Shown: piece after piece, positions 1 to 5,155 of the stretch | How the letters are laid out: the number at the start of each line of letters is the position of its first letter | How positions within the stretch are numbered: the first letter of the stretch is position 1 | Assembly (NCBI GenBank): GCA_943329505.2 | Contig: CALQED020000116.1 | Span: forward strand, 1 to 5,155 | DNA: 5,155 nucleotides | DNA from: Polynucleobacter meluiroseus | GTDB lineage: Bacteria > Pseudomonadota > Gammaproteobacteria > Burkholderiales > Burkholderiaceae | Direction of reading: 5' to 3' | Translations under genes and position numbers: made by a program | The notes under the pieces: generated by a model | Seen by the model: the letters and a program-made list of their open reading frames with translations, nothing else | What the model was told of the DNA's origin: nothing | The model's database searches: none

Positions 1-264
1 CAGGAGTTTGGCATTGTGATGCCAGTGCGTGAACTGACGATGAATTTCTATAAGCCTGGACGCTTAGACGACATTCTGTATATCGATCAGGTCATTGAGC
101 ACCGAGGTCGTACACAAGTGACTGTAAAACAAACTGCGCAAAGAAAATTGCCCGATAGCGAGGAACTTCAAATCATTGCAAGCGCTTCACTCCATATCGT
201 TTGCGTTGATACCACCTCACTCAAACCTAAAGCATGGCCGGATTGGCTATTTTTGGCAGAATAA
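1..264 (+). CDS. YbgC/FadM-type acyl-CoA thioesterase, 3' part only
   Basis: This is the C-terminal 87 residues of a hotdog-fold thioesterase. The reading frame is open from base 1 and stops with TAA at 262-264; the start and the catalytic N-terminal Asp region lie left of the window. The visible part matches the second half of the YbgC family: a VREL-type strand, then FYKPGRLDD (YYAPARLDD in E. coli YbgC from memory), then a strand ending IVCVD followed by a LKPKAWP segment, the usual C-terminal end of the family. Such enzymes hydrolyse short- or medium-chain acyl-CoA or acyl-ACP thioesters in the cytoplasm. In many Proteobacteria ybgC sits next to tolQ; here it is followed after 8 nt by a thiol dioxygenase, so I do not assign the ybgC symbol or a Tol-Pal role. 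The family call is firm; the substrate is unknown. Confidence 0.85.
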   Translation, partial: QEFGIVMPVRELTMNFYKPGRLDDILYIDQVIEHRGRTQVTVKQTAQRKLPDSEELQIIASASLHIVCVDTTSLKPKAWPDWLFLAE

Positions 265-272
265 TACCAACT

Positions 273-875
273 ATGGAGCGTAATCTATCAGAAGGAAAGT
301 TGCTGACCTTTGTTCAGGAACTCAGCCTGCTGCTTGAGCAAAAGCCAAGCGAAGAAATCATTTTCATCAAAGGCAAGAAACTATTAGCGCGTCTCATCGC
401 TGTCGATGATTGGTTACCAGAAGAATTTACCAAGACTCATCCACAGTATTACCAACAATATCTTCTGTATGCCGATCCGCTAGAGCGTTTTTCTGTTGTC
501 AGCTTTGTTTGGGCACCAGGTCAAAAAACGCCTATACATAACCATACGGTTTGGGGCATGCTCGGCCAGCTGCGCGGAGAAGAAAGAGATACCCCTTACT
601 ACCGCCAGGCGGATGGTAGCTTTAAGGCTGGTGAAGCTAGTATTTGCGCTCCCGGCAATGTTGATATCGTCTCACCAAGCACACACGATATTCACGTAGT
701 AGAAAACAGTCATTTAGATCAAACCTCGATCAGTATTCATGTATATGGCGGGAATATCGGCAGAATTAAGCGCTCGGTGTTTGATCCAGCGACTGGTATA
801 GAAAAACCGTTTGTCTCAGGCTATGCTAATGCCCTAGTTCCTAACCTCTGGAACCAGTCATCATCCAATAAATAG
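273..875 (+). CDS. Gln-type thiol dioxygenase, likely 3-mercaptopropionate dioxygenase (cysteine dioxygenase family)
   Basis: A 200-residue single-domain cupin of the cysteine dioxygenase type I family, close to the usual bacterial length. Such enzymes use non-haem Fe(II) and O2 to oxidise a thiol to a sulfinate in the cytoplasm. The predicted iron ligands are His89 and His91 (HNH motif) and His141 (DIH). A Ser154-His156-Tyr158 triad (SIHVY) is present, and Gly95 stands where mammalian enzymes have the cross-linked Cys93. By my manual alignment the position of the substrate-binding Arg60 of mammalian enzymes is Gln62, and Arg167 is retained. This is the pattern of Gln-type homologues that prefer 3-mercaptopropionate over cysteine. 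The ATG at 273 was chosen because it leaves an 8-nt gap after the thioesterase stop. An in-frame ATG at 234 would add 13 residues and overlap that gene by 31 bp; neither start has a clear Shine-Dalgarno. Family is near certain; substrate is inferred. Confidence 0.9.
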   Translation: MERNLSEGKLLTFVQELSLLLEQKPSEEIIFIKGKKLLARLIAVDDWLPEEFTKTHPQYYQQYLLYADPLERFSVVSFVWAPGQKTPIHNHTVWGMLGQLRGEERDTPYYRQADGSFKAGEASICAPGNVDIVSPSTHDIHVVENSHLDQTSISIHVYGGNIGRIKRSVFDPATGIEKPFVSGYANALVPNLWNQSSSNK

Positions 876-1005
876 CGTGCTTGAGTTGCAATGACTTAAA
901 ATAGCGGCTCTTACTGCAAACGCACATGCGTGGCAGCTCACCCCATTGACCGGGATAGTCGATTATTAAGTACGTTGAATACGGGTCAATACTATATTGG
1001 CTCCT
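876..1005 (+). promoter_or_regulatory. 130-nt intergenic leader of rhlE-selD, weak promoter-like elements
   Basis: This is the only sizeable gap in the plus-strand cluster, so a promoter for rhlE-selD is expected here. A TTGACC box at 946-951 resembles a -35 element, but I see no good -10 hexamer at 16-18 nt. The same box, as ATTGACC (945-951), is repeated inverted as GGTCAAT at 984-990, 39 bp centre to centre. A small hairpin (CTGC at 914-917 with GCAG at 933-936, inner ACGC/GCGT arms) has no T-run, so it is not a convincing terminator for the upstream pair. Each signal alone could be chance. Confidence 0.25.
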
Positions 1006-2295
1006 ATGTTATTTACAGATCTTGGTTTATCAGAATCCATTCTTCGCGCTATTACCGAAGAAGGTTACACAAGCCCTACCCCAATTCAAGCAAAATCCAT
1101 TCCTGCCGTTTTAAAAGGCGGGGATCTTTTAGCTGCTGCACAAACGGGCACAGGGAAAACGGCTGGCTTCACGCTGCCGATCCTGCAACGCTTAAGTAGC
1201 TCAAAGCTCAATCATGGGAAACGATTACTGCGGGTGTTGATTCTGACGCCCACCCGCGAACTGGCTGCTCAAGTTCAAGAATCTGTTGTCACTTATGGCA
1301 AGTACACCGGCCTGAAATCTACCGTCATCTTTGGTGGCGTTGGTGCCAATCCGCAGATTAAAGCGATTGCTGCTGGCCTGGATATTTTGGTTGCCACACC
1401 GGGTCGCCTACTTGATTTGATGTCACAAAAGTGCGTCTCCCTAAACGATATTGAAATTCTGGTGTTAGATGAAGCTGACCGGATGCTCGATATGGGATTC
1501 TTGCGGGATATCAAAAAGATCTTGGCTGCGCTTCCTAAGAAACGTCAGAATCTATTGTTTTCTGCAACCTTCTCCACAGAAATTAAGCAATTAGCAGATG
1601 GCTTACTCAATTCACCTGAGCTGATTGAGGTAGCTCGCAGCAATAGCGCGAACGAAGCCATTGCTCAACTGATTCATCCGGTAGATAGAACTAAGAAGCA
1701 CCCCTTATTGGCACACCTTATTCAAAGTAACGACTGGAAACAAGTGCTGGTATTTACTCGCACGAAGCATGGCGCAAACAAACTCGTCACCCAATTAGAA
1801 AAGGATGGCATCACCTGCATGGCCATTCATGGCAATAAGAGTCAAACTGCACGCACTAAGGCTTTGACTGATTTCAAGGCAGGCAAATTAACGGCATTGA
1901 TAGCCACTGATATTGCTGCGCGAGGCATCGATATCGATCAATTACCCCATGTAGTGAACTATGACCTGCCCAATGTTTCTGAAGACTATGTGCATCGTAT
2001 TGGACGTACTGGTCGCGCTGGCTCCAATGGTGTTGCGGTTTCATTGGTTTGTGTAGATGAACACCAAATGCTGCGGGATATTGAGAAGCTTATTAAACAA
2101 AAGTTACCTCAAGAGGTAATCGCTGGATTTGAACCAGATCCCAATGCAGTAGCCCAACCCATTCAACTGCGCAGCCAACAACACCAACAATCTAGAAAGC
2201 CTCGCAGTAGCGGCAACTCTAACTCTAGTAGTGCACCCGCTAAAAAAGCGCCTGCTAAACGGAGTAGCCCTCCGAAAAGAAGCTTCAATCGTTAA
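1006..2295 (+). CDS. rhlE: ATP-dependent DEAD-box RNA helicase, RhlE group
   Basis: A 429-residue DEAD-box helicase that uses ATP to unwind or remodel RNA; RhlE proteins act in ribosome assembly, RNA decay and cold adaptation. All core motifs are visible in order: Q motif with FTDLGL at 3-8 and TPIQ at 25-28; motif I AQTGTGKT at 45-52; PTRELAAQV (Ia) and TPGR (Ib); motif II DEAD at 155-158; motif III SAT at 186-188; VFTRT (IV); motif V ATDIAARG at 300-307; and motif [10 protein letters not shown] at 330-337. Residues 389 to the end form a low-complexity tail rich in Gln, Ser, Lys, Arg and Pro, typical of an RNA-binding extension. The ATG at 1006 puts the Q motif at the very N-terminus as in RhlE; an in-frame TTG at 997 would add three residues. 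No strong Shine-Dalgarno precedes either. The assignment to RhlE rather than another DEAD-box subgroup rests on the short N-terminus, core sequence style and basic tail. Confidence 0.93.
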   Translation: MLFTDLGLSESILRAITEEGYTSPTPIQAKSIPAVLKGGDLLAAAQTGTGKTAGFTLPILQRLSSSKLNHGKRLLRVLILTPTRELAAQVQESVVTYGKYTGLKSTVIFGGVGANPQIKAIAAGLDILVATPGRLLDLMSQKCVSLNDIEILVLDEADRMLDMGFLRDIKKILAALPKKRQNLLFSATFSTEIKQLADGLLNSPELIEVARSNSANEAIAQLIHPVDRTKKHPLLAHLIQSNDWKQVLVFTRTKHGANKLVTQLEKDGITCMAIHGNKSQTARTKALTDFKAGKLTALIATDIAARGIDIDQLPHVVNYDLPNVSEDYVHRIGRTGRAGSNGVAVSLVCVDEHQMLRDIEKLIKQKLPQEVIAGFEPDPNAVAQPIQLRSQQHQQSRKPRSSGNSNSSSAPAKKAPAKRSSPPKRSFNR

Positions 2296-2313
2296 ATTTG
2301 ATTCAGATAAAAT

Positions 2314-3387
2314 ATGAATATGGCGCCAACAGCAAACCTCGAGATGAATGAACCACGCTTAACCTCCCTCTCTCATGGTGGCGGCTGTGGTTGCAAGATT
2401 GCACCAGGAGTACTCTCTGAGATTCTCAAGAGTGTTCCACAATTGCCCTTCCCTAAAGAATTGCTCATCGGCATTGAAACCTCTGATGATGCTGCTGTTT
2501 ATCAAATCAATGAATCGCAAGCTATTGTCGCGACGACAGATTTCTTCATGCCTATCGTGGATGATCCCTTTGATTTTGGAAAGATTGCTGCAACCAATGC
2601 GATTAGCGATATCTATGCAATGGGTGGGACCCCTTTATTCGCGCTCGCTTTGGTGGGCATGCCCATCAAAATCTTATCCAATAAAACAATTGCCAGGATT
2701 TTAGAGGGCGGTGCAGAAGCATGTCGTACTGCTGGCATTCCGATTGCTGGTGGTCACACGATTGATTCTGTAGAACCCATTTATGGCTTAGTGGCCATCG
2801 GGATTGTTGACCCCAAGCGAGTCAAGAGCAATGCAAGTGCTCAACCCGGTGATGTACTAATTTTAGGAAAACCACTTGGTGTCGGTATTTTGTCGGCAGC
2901 ATTGAAAAAAGATTTGCTGAGCCCAGATAGCTATCAAGAAATGATTTTGAATACCACCAAGCTCAATACTGCTGGCCCTGATTTAGCAAAACTTGCAGGC
3001 GTACATGCTTTAACGGATGTCACTGGCTTTGGTTTAGCAGGTCATACCCTTGAATTAGCAAGAGGCTCGAATTGCACTGCCCACATTGACTGGAGCCAGG
3101 TACCGCTACTCTCGAATGTACAAAACTTGGCTGATGATGGAGTCATCACTGGAGCATCAGATCGTAATTGGCTGAGCTATGGTGATGATGTTGGCATTTC
3201 AGAAGACTTCACCCCAGCACAACGGGCTTTGTTAACGGATCCACAAACCAGCGGCGGCCTCCTCGTCTCCTGCAGTCCTGACAGCGTCACAGAAGTCTTG
3301 GAGATCTTTCGTCAACATCATTTCCTAGCTGCCAGAGTGATCGGTCACATGAGCAAACGCCAAGAGAAGCCTTTGCTTATTGCTTGA
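2314..3387 (+). CDS. selD: Selenide, water dikinase (selenophosphate synthetase)
   Basis: A 357-residue SelD that makes selenophosphate from selenide and ATP, the selenium donor for selenocysteine-tRNA and for 2-selenouridine in tRNA. The N-terminal glycine-rich loop carries GGGCGCK at 22-28, with catalytic Cys25 and Lys28 matching Cys17 and Lys20 of E. coli; Cys25 is a TGT codon, so this is the Cys form. Metal/ATP aspartates fall at a constant offset of 8 from E. coli: Asp59, Asp76 (TTDFF), Asp99 (SDIYAMGG) and Asp235 (LTDVTGFG). GGHT at 146-149 and LTDPQTSGG at 307-315 complete the AIRS-type signature. The gene begins 18 nt after rhlE and is probably co-transcribed with it. ATG codons at 2314, 2320 and 2344 are all possible starts, none with a clear Shine-Dalgarno, so the first ten residues are uncertain. 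The 3' end overlaps the convergent mmsB by 11 bp. The presence of selD implies that the organism uses selenium. Confidence 0.96.
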   Translation: MNMAPTANLEMNEPRLTSLSHGGGCGCKIAPGVLSEILKSVPQLPFPKELLIGIETSDDAAVYQINESQAIVATTDFFMPIVDDPFDFGKIAATNAISDIYAMGGTPLFALALVGMPIKILSNKTIARILEGGAEACRTAGIPIAGGHTIDSVEPIYGLVAIGIVDPKRVKSNASAQPGDVLILGKPLGVGILSAALKKDLLSPDSYQEMILNTTKLNTAGPDLAKLAGVHALTDVTGFGLAGHTLELARGSNCTAHIDWSQVPLLSNVQNLADDGVITGASDRNWLSYGDDVGISEDFTPAQRALLTDPQTSGGLLVSCSPDSVTEVLEIFRQHHFLAARVIGHMSKRQEKPLLIA

Positions 3388-4255
3388 GATTAAAGACGCT
3401 GGAGAAATCTAGCTGACCATTCCCAGCTTTACTGTGGGCTTCATAGAGTTCTTGCGCCAACTGACCAAGCGGAATACTGGCATCAAGGTCTTGCGCATTC
3501 TCAGTAGCTAAGCCCAAGTCTTTGAGCATTAGATCGACGCCAAAGCCACCTGCATAGCCTTTAGATGAGGGAACGTTTTCCATCACTCCAGGACATGGGT
3601 TGTACAACTCTAAGGTCCAGTTGCGACCAGAGCTCTTGGACATGATGTCAGAAAGCACTTTAGGATCCATGCCGTTCGCAATACCCAAACGCAATGCTTC
3701 ACTCGTACCCAGCATCTGAATACCCAAGAGCATGTTATTGCAGACCTTGACGGTCTGACCAGCACCACTAGCACCGGCATGAAAAATATTCTTGCCCATT
3801 TTTTCTAGAACCGGACGAATGCACTCCACCACCGAGCTTTCACCGCCCACCATAAAGGTCAAGGTAGCCGCCTGAGCACCGGCAGTTCCTCCAGAGACTG
3901 GCGCATCTACCATCGCAAAGCCTTTCGCTTTAGCTGCACTGGCAACTGCTTGCGCCACCTTTGGCGAGATCGTTGAGCAATCAATTAACAATGTCTTGGG
4001 ATTGGCATTTGCCAGTAGACCCGATTCACCCAAATACACGCTTTCTACATGGCGTGAGGCTGGCAACATCGTAATCAAGATATCTGCCTTGTTAGCTGCA
4101 GCATTAGCATTCGTAGACAGCGTGCCACCGGCAGCAGCAAAAGCCTCTGATTGACTTTGCACCAAATCAAAACCAGTCACGTGGTGCCCTGCCTTCAATA
4201 AATTGATTGCCATGGGTAAGCCCATGTTTCCTAAACCAATAAATCCGATATTCAT
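3377..4255 (-). CDS. mmsB: 3-hydroxyisobutyrate dehydrogenase (MmsB type)
   Basis: A 292-residue beta-hydroxyacid dehydrogenase of standard length. The family oxidises 3-hydroxyisobutyrate to methylmalonate semialdehyde with NAD+ in valine breakdown. The Rossmann nucleotide-binding motif GFIGLGNMG is at residues 4-12. The family substrate motif DAPVSGG is at 117-123, the catalytic lysine is Lys170 in VKVCNN with Asn174 one turn on, and Lys245-Asp246 lies in a KDLGLA motif. The segment NWTLELYNPCPGV followed by GYAGGF is characteristic of MmsB rather than of tartronate semialdehyde reductase or glyoxylate reductase relatives, though a related 3-hydroxyacid remains possible as substrate. The ATG at 4255 is supported by AGGAG 4 nt upstream. 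The gene stands alone: no mmsA or acyl-CoA dehydrogenase is next to it, and a terminator separates it from the upstream same-strand gene. Its last codons overlap the end of selD on the other strand. Confidence 0.92.
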   Translation of the reverse strand: MNIGFIGLGNMGLPMAINLLKAGHHVTGFDLVQSQSEAFAAAGGTLSTNANAAANKADILITMLPASRHVESVYLGESGLLANANPKTLLIDCSTISPKVAQAVASAAKAKGFAMVDAPVSGGTAGAQAATLTFMVGGESSVVECIRPVLEKMGKNIFHAGASGAGQTVKVCNNMLLGIQMLGTSEALRLGIANGMDPKVLSDIMSKSSGRNWTLELYNPCPGVMENVPSSKGYAGGFGVDLMLKDLGLATENAQDLDASIPLGQLAQELYEAHSKAGNGQLDFSSVFNLKQ

Positions 4256-4259
4256 ATTG

Positions 4260-4264
4260 CTCCT
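4260..4264 (-). promoter_or_regulatory. Ribosome binding site of mmsB
   Basis: On the minus strand AGGAG is followed by CAAT and then the ATG at 4255. It fixes the mmsB start. I found no convincing -35/-10 pair for mmsB in the 184-nt gap between it and the upstream gene, although the terminator there implies that mmsB has its own promoter. Confidence 0.75.
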
Positions 4265-4391
4265 AATGACATGATTTCACTTTACTAAGTCTCATTTCAA
4301 GATATCACTAATAATGCATTACTTCATCTCTTTGGCCATTCGCAATGAAGCAATCAAACTTACTCTCTTTGAGATGGTCCTCTAAAAAGAA

Positions 4392-4420
4392 AAAAGCCTA
4401 GCGGGTTAGGCTAGGCTTTT
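4392..4420 (-). terminator. Rho-independent terminator of the small charged-protein gene
   Basis: A perfect 11-bp stem (AAAAGCCTAGC at 4392-4402 pairing with GCTAGGCTTTT at 4410-4420) encloses a 7-nt loop. Read on the minus strand it follows the stop of the 62-codon gene by 19 nt and is succeeded by a long T-rich run (TTTTTTCTTTTT), the classic arrangement. The plus-strand reading also ends in four Ts, so weak bidirectional action is possible, but no plus-strand gene ends just before it. It insulates mmsB from transcription of the upstream gene. Confidence 0.9.
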
Positions 4421-4439
4421 AGATCAATGAGGATAAGAA

Positions 4440-4628
4440 TTACTTCTTAGCTTCCATTGCCTCTTTTGTAGCAGTGATTTCTTTACGACGCTCTTTACAA
4501 GCTCCAGCGATTTCTTGCAAGGCTTTACGAGCGCGAGCTGCAGACGCCTTAATGCCTTTTTCAATAAATTTTTCGTTTTCAGCTTTGTATGTTTCGAAAG
4601 CAGCTAACAATGTATCGTGTTGTGACAT
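4440..4628 (-). CDS. Small charged helical protein, possibly histone H1-like (Hc1-type)
   Basis: A 62-residue protein without signal peptide, membrane segment, proline or tryptophan. It is made of alternating charged and Ala-rich stretches that should form two or three helices: about 14 Lys/Arg against 10 Asp/Glu. The central stretch around residues 24-40 (KGIKASAARARKALQEI) resembles the KGNK-x-A-x-R-x-RKA pattern I recall from bacterial histone H1-like Hc1 proteins. A nucleoid or RNA-binding role is therefore possible but unproven; there is no PAKK-type basic tail. The ATG at 4628 is preferred over the in-frame ATG at 4640, because GGGAG at 4634-4638 sits 5 nt before it and the upstream ATG itself overlaps that Shine-Dalgarno. 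A strong terminator follows the stop, so the gene is a single-gene unit. That it is a real gene is well supported; its function is not known. Confidence 0.85.
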   Translation of the reverse strand: MSQHDTLLAAFETYKAENEKFIEKGIKASAARARKALQEIAGACKERRKEITATKEAMEAKK

Positions 4629-4633
4629 CTTGT

Positions 4634-4638
4634 CTCCC
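4634..4638 (-). promoter_or_regulatory. Ribosome binding site deciding the start of the 62-residue protein
   Basis: Minus-strand GGGAG, then ACAAG, then ATG (4628-4626). Spacing of 5 nt is good for the downstream ATG. The in-frame ATG at 4640 has only AT-rich sequence before it and overlaps this site, so it is unlikely to be used. Confidence 0.8.
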
Positions 4639-4674
4639 ATTAATCAAATAAATATTCATACCAACAACGAAATC

Positions 4675-4680
4675 AGTATA
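4675..4680 (-). promoter_or_regulatory. Candidate -10 box for the 62-residue protein gene
   Basis: Minus-strand TATACT, five of six matches to TATAAT, would place a transcription start about 40 nt before the ATG at 4628. There is no good -35 hexamer at the right distance; that position falls in the AT-rich inverted repeat at 4679-4723. Weak evidence. Confidence 0.3.
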
Positions 4681-4723
4681 TCCCCATAAAAACCACTAAA
4701 AATAGTGATTTTTATAAGGGATA
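4679..4723. repeat. 45-bp AT-rich imperfect inverted repeat between divergent genes
   Basis: The inner arms are 13 nt each, 4686-4698 and 4703-4715, with one mismatch and an AAAA centre. The outer arms TATCCC (4679-4684) and GGGATA (4718-4723) extend the symmetry past a small internal loop of one against two bases. No T-run follows on the plus strand, and no gene ends beside it on either strand, so it is not an obvious terminator. Lying between the starts of two divergent genes and touching the candidate -10 box of the leftward gene, it could be an operator or a leader hairpin. Confidence 0.6.
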
Positions 4724-4775
4724 ACTCTTAGAAGCAGTCCTTCAGCCAAAATGCTTTAATTACTCAAAATGTCTT

Positions 4776-4780
4776 GGAGG
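4776..4780 (+). promoter_or_regulatory. Ribosome binding site of the TctC-type gene
   Basis: GGAGG lies 8 nt before the ATG at 4789 and fixes that start. Upstream, TGCTTTAAT around 4752-4760 resembles an extended -10 box but has no matching -35. Confidence 0.8.
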
Positions 4781-4788
4781 CACACAAA

Positions 4789-5155
4789 ATGCGCACAAAT
4801 ATCCTACTTTTGGTGGCTACTACCCTGCTTTCCCTGCTGTCCTTGTCTGCAGGGGCTCAAAACACTGCCTGGCCAGCCCCTAATAAGCCCATTACCTTTA
4901 TTAACCCCTTTCCCCCAGGTGGTGCAGTAGACGCCTTTGGCCGACCTTTAGCGAAGCAACTTTCAGCCCAACTGAATGACTCGATCTTGGTAGATAACCG
5001 CGGAGGTGCCGGCGGAACCCTTGGTGCTGGAGTTGCGGCAAAAATGGCTCCTGATGGGTACACCTGGTTTCTTGGTGCGGTACATCACTCTATTGCGCCT
5101 AGCATGTATCCCAATCTCTCTTATGACATTACCAAAGACTTTGAACCGATTGCCA
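4789..5155 (+). CDS. Bug/TctC-family periplasmic substrate-binding protein, 5' part only
   Basis: The first 122 codons of a gene that leaves the window at its right edge; full family members are about 320-330 residues. The start has a strong GGAGG. Residues 1-23 form a Sec signal peptide: short polar MRTN, a Leu-rich core, and SAGA before Gln24 as the likely cleavage site. The mature part carries Bug-family hallmarks: an ITFINPFPPGG strand and loop, then GRPLAKQL, then VDNRGGAGGTLG, then a PDGYT motif, with KDFEPIA at the edge. These proteins bind carboxylates or related small organic molecules in the periplasm, either for a TctAB-type membrane transporter or as orphan sensors. No tctA or tctB is visible, but they could lie to the right. 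The ligand cannot be told from this part. The gene is divergent from the 62-residue protein gene. Confidence 0.93.
   Translation, partial: MRTNILLLVATTLLSLLSLSAGAQNTAWPAPNKPITFINPFPPGGAVDAFGRPLAKQLSAQLNDSILVDNRGGAGGTLGAGVAAKMAPDGYTWFLGAVHHSIAPSMYPNLSYDITKDFEPIA

Noticed and set aside
234..272. Upstream ATG at 234 as start of the thiol dioxygenase
   Set aside because: It would overlap the thioesterase by 31 bp and add 13 residues outside the usual family length, with no Shine-Dalgarno in support.
496..699. Plus-strand open frame inside the thiol dioxygenase gene
   Set aside because: It lies wholly within a gene with clear cupin motifs, has no ribosome site and no recognisable protein features.
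914..936. Hairpin downstream of the thiol dioxygenase as a terminator
   Set aside because: The stem is short and interrupted and no T-run follows it.
930..1199. Plus-strand open frame covering the rhlE leader and start
   Set aside because: Its second half is the wrong frame of the helicase Q motif and motif I; the composition (Arg-, Tyr- and Ser-rich) is not protein-like.
1293..1514. Minus-strand open frame within rhlE
   Set aside because: Antisense shadow of helicase motifs Ia to II.
2386..2388. Possible selenocysteine codon at the SelD active site
   Set aside because: The codon is TGT (Cys), not TGA, so this is the Cys form of SelD.
2375..2704. Plus-strand open frame within selD
   Set aside because: Out-of-frame shadow of the SelD N-terminal half; SelD motifs are intact in the real frame.
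4474..4689. Plus-strand open frame opposite the 62-residue protein gene
   Set aside because: The minus-strand gene has a Shine-Dalgarno, a terminator and coherent protein composition; this frame has none of these and runs through the intergenic gap.
4857..5063. Minus-strand open frame opposite the TctC-type gene
   Set aside because: The opposite strand encodes unmistakable Bug-family motifs after a signal peptide; the antisense frame is Pro/Ala-rich noise.

Overview
The window reads as an ordinary, gene-dense stretch of chromosome from a betaproteobacterium, probably Burkholderiales and possibly close to Polynucleobacter. This rests on moderately AT-rich coding sequence, a Bug/TctC-type periplasmic binding protein, a Gln-type thiol dioxygenase, an MmsB-type dehydrogenase and a small histone-H1-like protein. 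It is an inference from gene content and protein style; no rRNA or other definitive marker is present. I see no tRNA, rRNA, CRISPR array, insertion sequence or prophage gene.

Layout. Positions 1-3387 hold four plus-strand genes: the 3' end of a YbgC-type acyl-CoA thioesterase (1-264), a cupin thiol dioxygenase of the 3-mercaptopropionate type (273-875), a DEAD-box RNA helicase of the RhlE group (1006-2295) and selD, selenophosphate synthetase (2314-3387). The first two are 8 nt apart and rhlE and selD 18 nt apart, so each pair is probably co-transcribed. A 130-nt gap separates the pairs. selD ends inside the 3' end of the convergent gene mmsB (4255-3377, minus), sharing 11 bp. Upstream of mmsB on the same strand is a 62-codon gene for a small, highly charged helical protein (4628-4440, minus), closed by a strong hairpin terminator at 4392-4420. 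Divergent from it, a tripartite-tricarboxylate-type binding protein gene starts at 4789 and runs off the right edge.

How they fit together. The genes serve different pathways: thioester and thiol turnover, RNA remodelling, selenium activation, valine or 3-hydroxyacid catabolism, nucleoid or small-protein function, and organic acid uptake. The thioesterase/thiol-dioxygenase pair is the only place where a shared pathway (release and oxidation of a short thiol acid) is tempting. The least explained non-coding signal is a long AT-rich inverted repeat (4679-4723) between the two divergent right-hand genes. I found no clear evidence for an undescribed multi-gene system, and the findings are scored accordingly.
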